DNA of 7,062 nt from positions 1 through 7,062 of the forward strand of contig CANQZO010000100.1 of the NCBI GenBank assembly GCA_947628355.1. Direction: 5' to 3'. The notes under the pieces are model-generated. The model saw only the letters and a list, made by a program, of their open reading frames with translations, was not told where the DNA came from and ran no database searches. Position numbers and translations under genes: made by a program. The stretch's first letter is position 1. Each line of letters begins with the position of its first letter. Positions 5,442 through 7,062 of this stretch are shown here, one piece after another. The stretch comes from Candidatus Gastranaerophilales bacterium (GTDB taxonomy: Bacteria > Cyanobacteriota > Vampirovibrionia > Gastranaerophilales > Gastranaerophilaceae).

Positions 5442-6187
5442 AATCTCGAAGTACCTTTTGTTGCTTTAATAAGCAGAAAATCAGGCTTATGTAGTAAATC
5501 TTTGTAATCAGGATTCTCTTTTAATATTTCAGGTGTTGGCACAGGCTCAATTAGTTTATCTATTTGAAAGCCCGATTCAATCAAGGTGTTTATGATCATT
5601 GAAAATGTTCGATGATATTTCTTTACTCTTTCAACAAACCAAGTGGATTCTCTTTCTCCGTCAATGCTGTAATTAGAGATGTTGGCAAATAACTTTTGTC
5701 CGTTTTCATCAGTCGTCCATCGGCTTCCGTCTGAAAAGCAGGTGTTGAAAGGATGCTCCTGAGAAAACAACAAAACACCGCCGTCATTCAAAAGTCTGTA
5801 AATATTATTAATCAGAGCTCTAAAGTCCTCAACATAGTGGAAAGCAAGCGAACTTACAATAATATCAAAATGCTCCTGTAATTCTCCGATATCTTCCATT
5901 GGCATATTCAAATAGGAAATGTTTTGATGTGCATTTTCAGCCTTGGCTATTGCAAGCATTTTCTGTGAAATATCAATGCCAACAACTCTTTTTGCGCCTT
6001 CTTCAACAAAGTGAATGCAGTGCTCACCATACCCACACCCCAAGTCCAAAACAGTCTTGTTATTTAGTGTGGGAAGTAGGGAAAACAGCGCCGGCTTTTC
6101 AAACATATTATTTGCGTTGTTTTCGTTTTCTCTTATCTTTGAATAGCCGTTGAAAAATATTTCGTTATCATAAATGTTTTGCTTCAC
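5438..6187 (-). CDS. Class I SAM-dependent methyltransferase (249 aa)
   Basis: This is a Rossmann-fold methyltransferase using S-adenosylmethionine. Motif I is VLDLGCGYGEH (46-56). The acidic residue ending strand beta-2 is Asp72 in VVGIDIS, and the adenine-side region is PMEDIG (96-101). Motif IV is FDIIVSSLAFHYVED (107-121), and post-motif IV LLNDGGVLLFSQEHP lies at 132-146. The C-terminal third (SRWTTDENGQ onwards) should form the substrate lid; GFQIDKLIEPVPTPE resembles the usual C-terminal strand of the UbiE/Methyltransf_11-type group. The substrate is not predictable but is most likely a small molecule. The start is GTG 6187 with a strong GGAGGAG (6192-6198); no ATG nearby fits better. 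It has its own promoter and overlaps the next frame by 4 bp. Confidence 0.9.
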   Translation of the reverse strand: MKQNIYDNEIFFNGYSKIRENENNANNMFEKPALFSLLPTLNNKTVLDLGCGYGEHCIHFVEEGAKRVVGIDISQKMLAIAKAENAHQNISYLNMPMEDIGELQEHFDIIVSSLAFHYVEDFRALINNIYRLLNDGGVLLFSQEHPFNTCFSDGSRWTTDENGQKLFANISNYSIDGERESTWFVERVKKYHRTFSMIINTLIESGFQIDKLIEPVPTPEILKENPDYKDLLHKPDFLLIKATKGTSRL

Positions 6188-6191
6188 AATA

Positions 6192-6198
6192 CTCCTCC
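6192..6198 (-). promoter_or_regulatory. Ribosome binding site supporting the GTG start at 6187
   Basis: GGAGGAG on the minus strand lies 4 nt before GTG 6187 (6 nt from the GGAGG core). It is the strongest ribosome binding site in this block and explains why a GTG start is used. Confidence 0.75.
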
Positions 6199-6220
6199 AA
6201 ATAATAAAATCTTTTATAAA

Positions 6221-6249
6221 ATTATATCACCAAATCTATGAATTAGCAA
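6221..6249 (-). promoter_or_regulatory. Promoter of the methyltransferase unit
   Basis: On the minus strand TTGCTA (6244-6249), a 17-bp spacer and TATAAT (6221-6226) are preceded by TGA in the extended -10 position. It lies 33 bp before the GTG start, in the short gap after the SLOG gene, so the methyltransferase can be expressed independently. Confidence 0.6.
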
Positions 6250-6265
6250 TTAGATTTTCTGTGAA

Positions 6266-6751
6266 TCACAAAACGATATTATGTACATTCAAACCGTGAG
6301 CTATAGCATATTTGACCGTATATGCTGTGCCGCCTGATTGCTCCTTTAAATAGCAAATACACAAGCTGCTGTTATCGACAAGGTGGCGATTTCTTTTGAA
6401 CATACAATCTCTCGTATATTCCTTTGATATATAAACAACCTTGTCTGCTTTTTTCTTTATTCTCTCATATTCCGATATATCAGCTGCTTTCCAATTCCTT
6501 GTTTGCGACAGACAAGGAAGAACAAGGATCAGGCGTATATTGGGATAATTTTTCTTTAGGTCTAATACCGTTTGAGCCGCAAGGGTATCAAAACCCAACG
6601 CTCCGCCTGTACCAAAAAAGCAGTACCCATCTTTTATAGCAGAAATGATTGCTTCGCTTAATCGTTGCTTAACATTCAAAATTTCACTTTTAGAGATTTT
6701 TCTATGACCAGAAAAACAACAGGTATGTTTTTTTATTTCAAAATTAGTCAT
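6266..6751 (-). CDS. SLOG-family protein, DUF1273/YpsA-like (161 aa)
   Basis: The protein has the Rossmann-like SLOG fold of the DUF1273/YpsA group, which is thought to bind a nucleotide-type ligand. Visible landmarks are CCFSGHRK (11-18), the glycine-rich FGTGGALGFDTLAAQTVL (46-63) with Asp55, the strand IRLILVLPC (72-80), YERIKKKADKVVYIS (95-109), RNRHLVDNSSL (120-130) and the late SGGTAYTVKYA loop (139-149). The length is typical for a one-domain member. The frame stays open to an ATG at 6790, but that start would lie upstream of the likely -10 box and has no ribosome binding site. ATG 6751 has GGGGTGG 5 nt upstream and starts at the usual distance from the first motif. The biochemical role of this family is unsettled; links to nucleotide signalling, cell division and phage or plasmid genes have been proposed. 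It is divergent from an XRE regulator. Confidence 0.85.
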   Translation of the reverse strand: MTNFEIKKHTCCFSGHRKISKSEILNVKQRLSEAIISAIKDGYCFFGTGGALGFDTLAAQTVLDLKKNYPNIRLILVLPCLSQTRNWKAADISEYERIKKKADKVVYISKEYTRDCMFKRNRHLVDNSSLCICYLKEQSGGTAYTVKYAIAHGLNVHNIVL

Positions 6752-6756
6752 AGATG

Positions 6757-6763
6757 CCACCCC
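6757..6763 (-). promoter_or_regulatory. Ribosome binding site that sets the SLOG start at 6751
   Basis: GGGGTGG on the minus strand, 5 nt before ATG 6751, favours this start over the in-frame ATG 13 codons upstream. Confidence 0.65.
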
Positions 6764-6764
6764 A

Positions 6765-6858
6765 ATTATATTATAACACATTACAACCAAGAGTGGATAT
6801 ATTTTATATACAACTATTTCATATTATATTGCCATTCTTTTTAGTACAATATAACTAA
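6765..6858. promoter_or_regulatory. Shared divergent promoter region of the SLOG and XRE genes
   Basis: The gap is very AT-rich with several -10-like boxes. For the SLOG gene, TATAAT at 6770-6775 has a TG at 6777-6778 (extended -10) but a poor -35, and would give a leader of only about 12 nt; another TATAAT lies at 6823-6828. For the XRE gene, TTGCCA (6829-6834) and TATAAC (6850-6855) are spaced 15 bp, which is short. TTAGT-8-ACTAA (6841-6858) is an inverted repeat just before the XRE start and could be its operator. Exact promoters cannot be assigned by eye. Confidence 0.4.
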
Positions 6859-6874
6859 GGATGGTGATAGCGGT

Positions 6875-7062
6875 ATGGACGTTAATGAAAGATTAAGACA
6901 AATATTAGATGAACGAGGTCTGACAACATATAAGATGTCCGAGTTATCGGGATTATCACATACAACTTTAGCCAATGTATTTAAGCGGAACACTGTACCT
7001 TCCATTAGCACCTTGCAAGCAATTTGCAACGGGTTTGGAAAAACTTTATCACAATTCTTTGC
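6875..7062 (+). CDS. XRE-family helix-turn-helix regulator (N-terminal part, cut by window edge)
   Basis: Sixty-two complete codons are visible before the right edge. The sequence is a Cro/C1-type DNA-binding domain: MDVNERLRQILDERGLT (helix 1), TYKMSELSGLS (helix 2), HTTLANVFKRNTVPS (recognition helix and turn), then ISTLQAICNGFGKTLSQFF (helices 4-5). The pattern L-x-x-G-L-S-x-x-T-L, then S-I-x-T-L-x-x-I-C-x-x-F, is diagnostic. Start ATG 6875 has GGTGAT 6 nt upstream and no earlier in-frame start. The protein may end soon after the window as a small stand-alone repressor or continue into an effector domain; that cannot be seen. It is divergent from the SLOG gene and may control it. Confidence 0.88.
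   Translation, partial: MDVNERLRQILDERGLTTYKMSELSGLSHTTLANVFKRNTVPSISTLQAICNGFGKTLSQFF

Noticed and set aside
6260..6270. TGTGAATCACA palindrome as a CRP-type site
   Set aside because: The spacer between TGTGA and TCACA is one base rather than six, and part of it is the stop codon of the SLOG gene.
6752..6790. Longer SLOG start at ATG 6790
   Set aside because: The added 13 residues would be encoded across the likely -10 box, with no ribosome binding site before them; ATG 6751 has GGGGTGG at good spacing.
6841..7029. Minus-strand open frame of 62 codons opposite the XRE gene
   Set aside because: The plus-strand frame encodes an unmistakable helix-turn-helix domain with a ribosome binding site; the opposite frame has no recognisable features.

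Overview
The window looks like an accessory stretch of chromosome, or of a degraded mobile region, from a low-GC Gram-positive bacterium, most likely a gut-type Clostridia (Lachnospiraceae/Oscillospiraceae-like). The support is AT-rich intergenic DNA, purine-rich GGAGG-type ribosome binding sites, sigma-A promoters with TATAAT boxes, and the protein families present. No rRNA, tRNA, CRISPR array, transposase or integrase is visible, and I do not recognise the species.

Left block (1-2037, minus strand): two GNAT-family N-acetyltransferases are followed by the start of a membrane-anchored serine hydrolase of the class C beta-lactamase/PBP type, which runs off the left edge. The hydrolase start codon lies inside the end of the preceding acetyltransferase gene. 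Its first ~27 residues look like the N-terminus of an unrelated acetyltransferase family, so it may be a natural chimera.

Middle block (2131-5319): a 63-aa DUF6440-like protein on the minus strand is divergent from a plus-strand tetR - ABC ATPase - FtsX-type permease operon. The 463-bp region between them holds a good minus-strand promoter, a ~190-nt leader with four GYTATCA direct repeats, several small inverted repeats, and a perfect TTGACA-17-TATAAT promoter for tetR overlaid by three related 16-bp near-palindromes that look like operators. The simplest reading is a self-regulated efflux or peptide-resistance cassette: the TetR protein represses the operon, ligand relieves it, and the ATPase-permease pair exports or removes the ligand. 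A strong bidirectional terminator closes the operon.

Right block (5319-7062): on the minus strand are a short SLOG-fold protein (DUF1273/YpsA-like), a class I SAM-dependent methyltransferase, and, overlapping the methyltransferase by ATGA, a 40-codon remnant that resembles the beginning of a third acetyltransferase. An XRE-type helix-turn-helix regulator starts divergently from the SLOG gene and runs off the right edge.

Taken together this is a patchwork of small-molecule-modifying enzymes (acetyltransferases, methyltransferase), an envelope hydrolase, an inducible transporter and small regulators. I see no convincing wholly new system. The items most worth a second look are the hydrolase N-terminal fusion, the acetyltransferase remnant at the cassette edge, the triple operator-like array, and the repeat-bearing leader of the DUF6440 gene.
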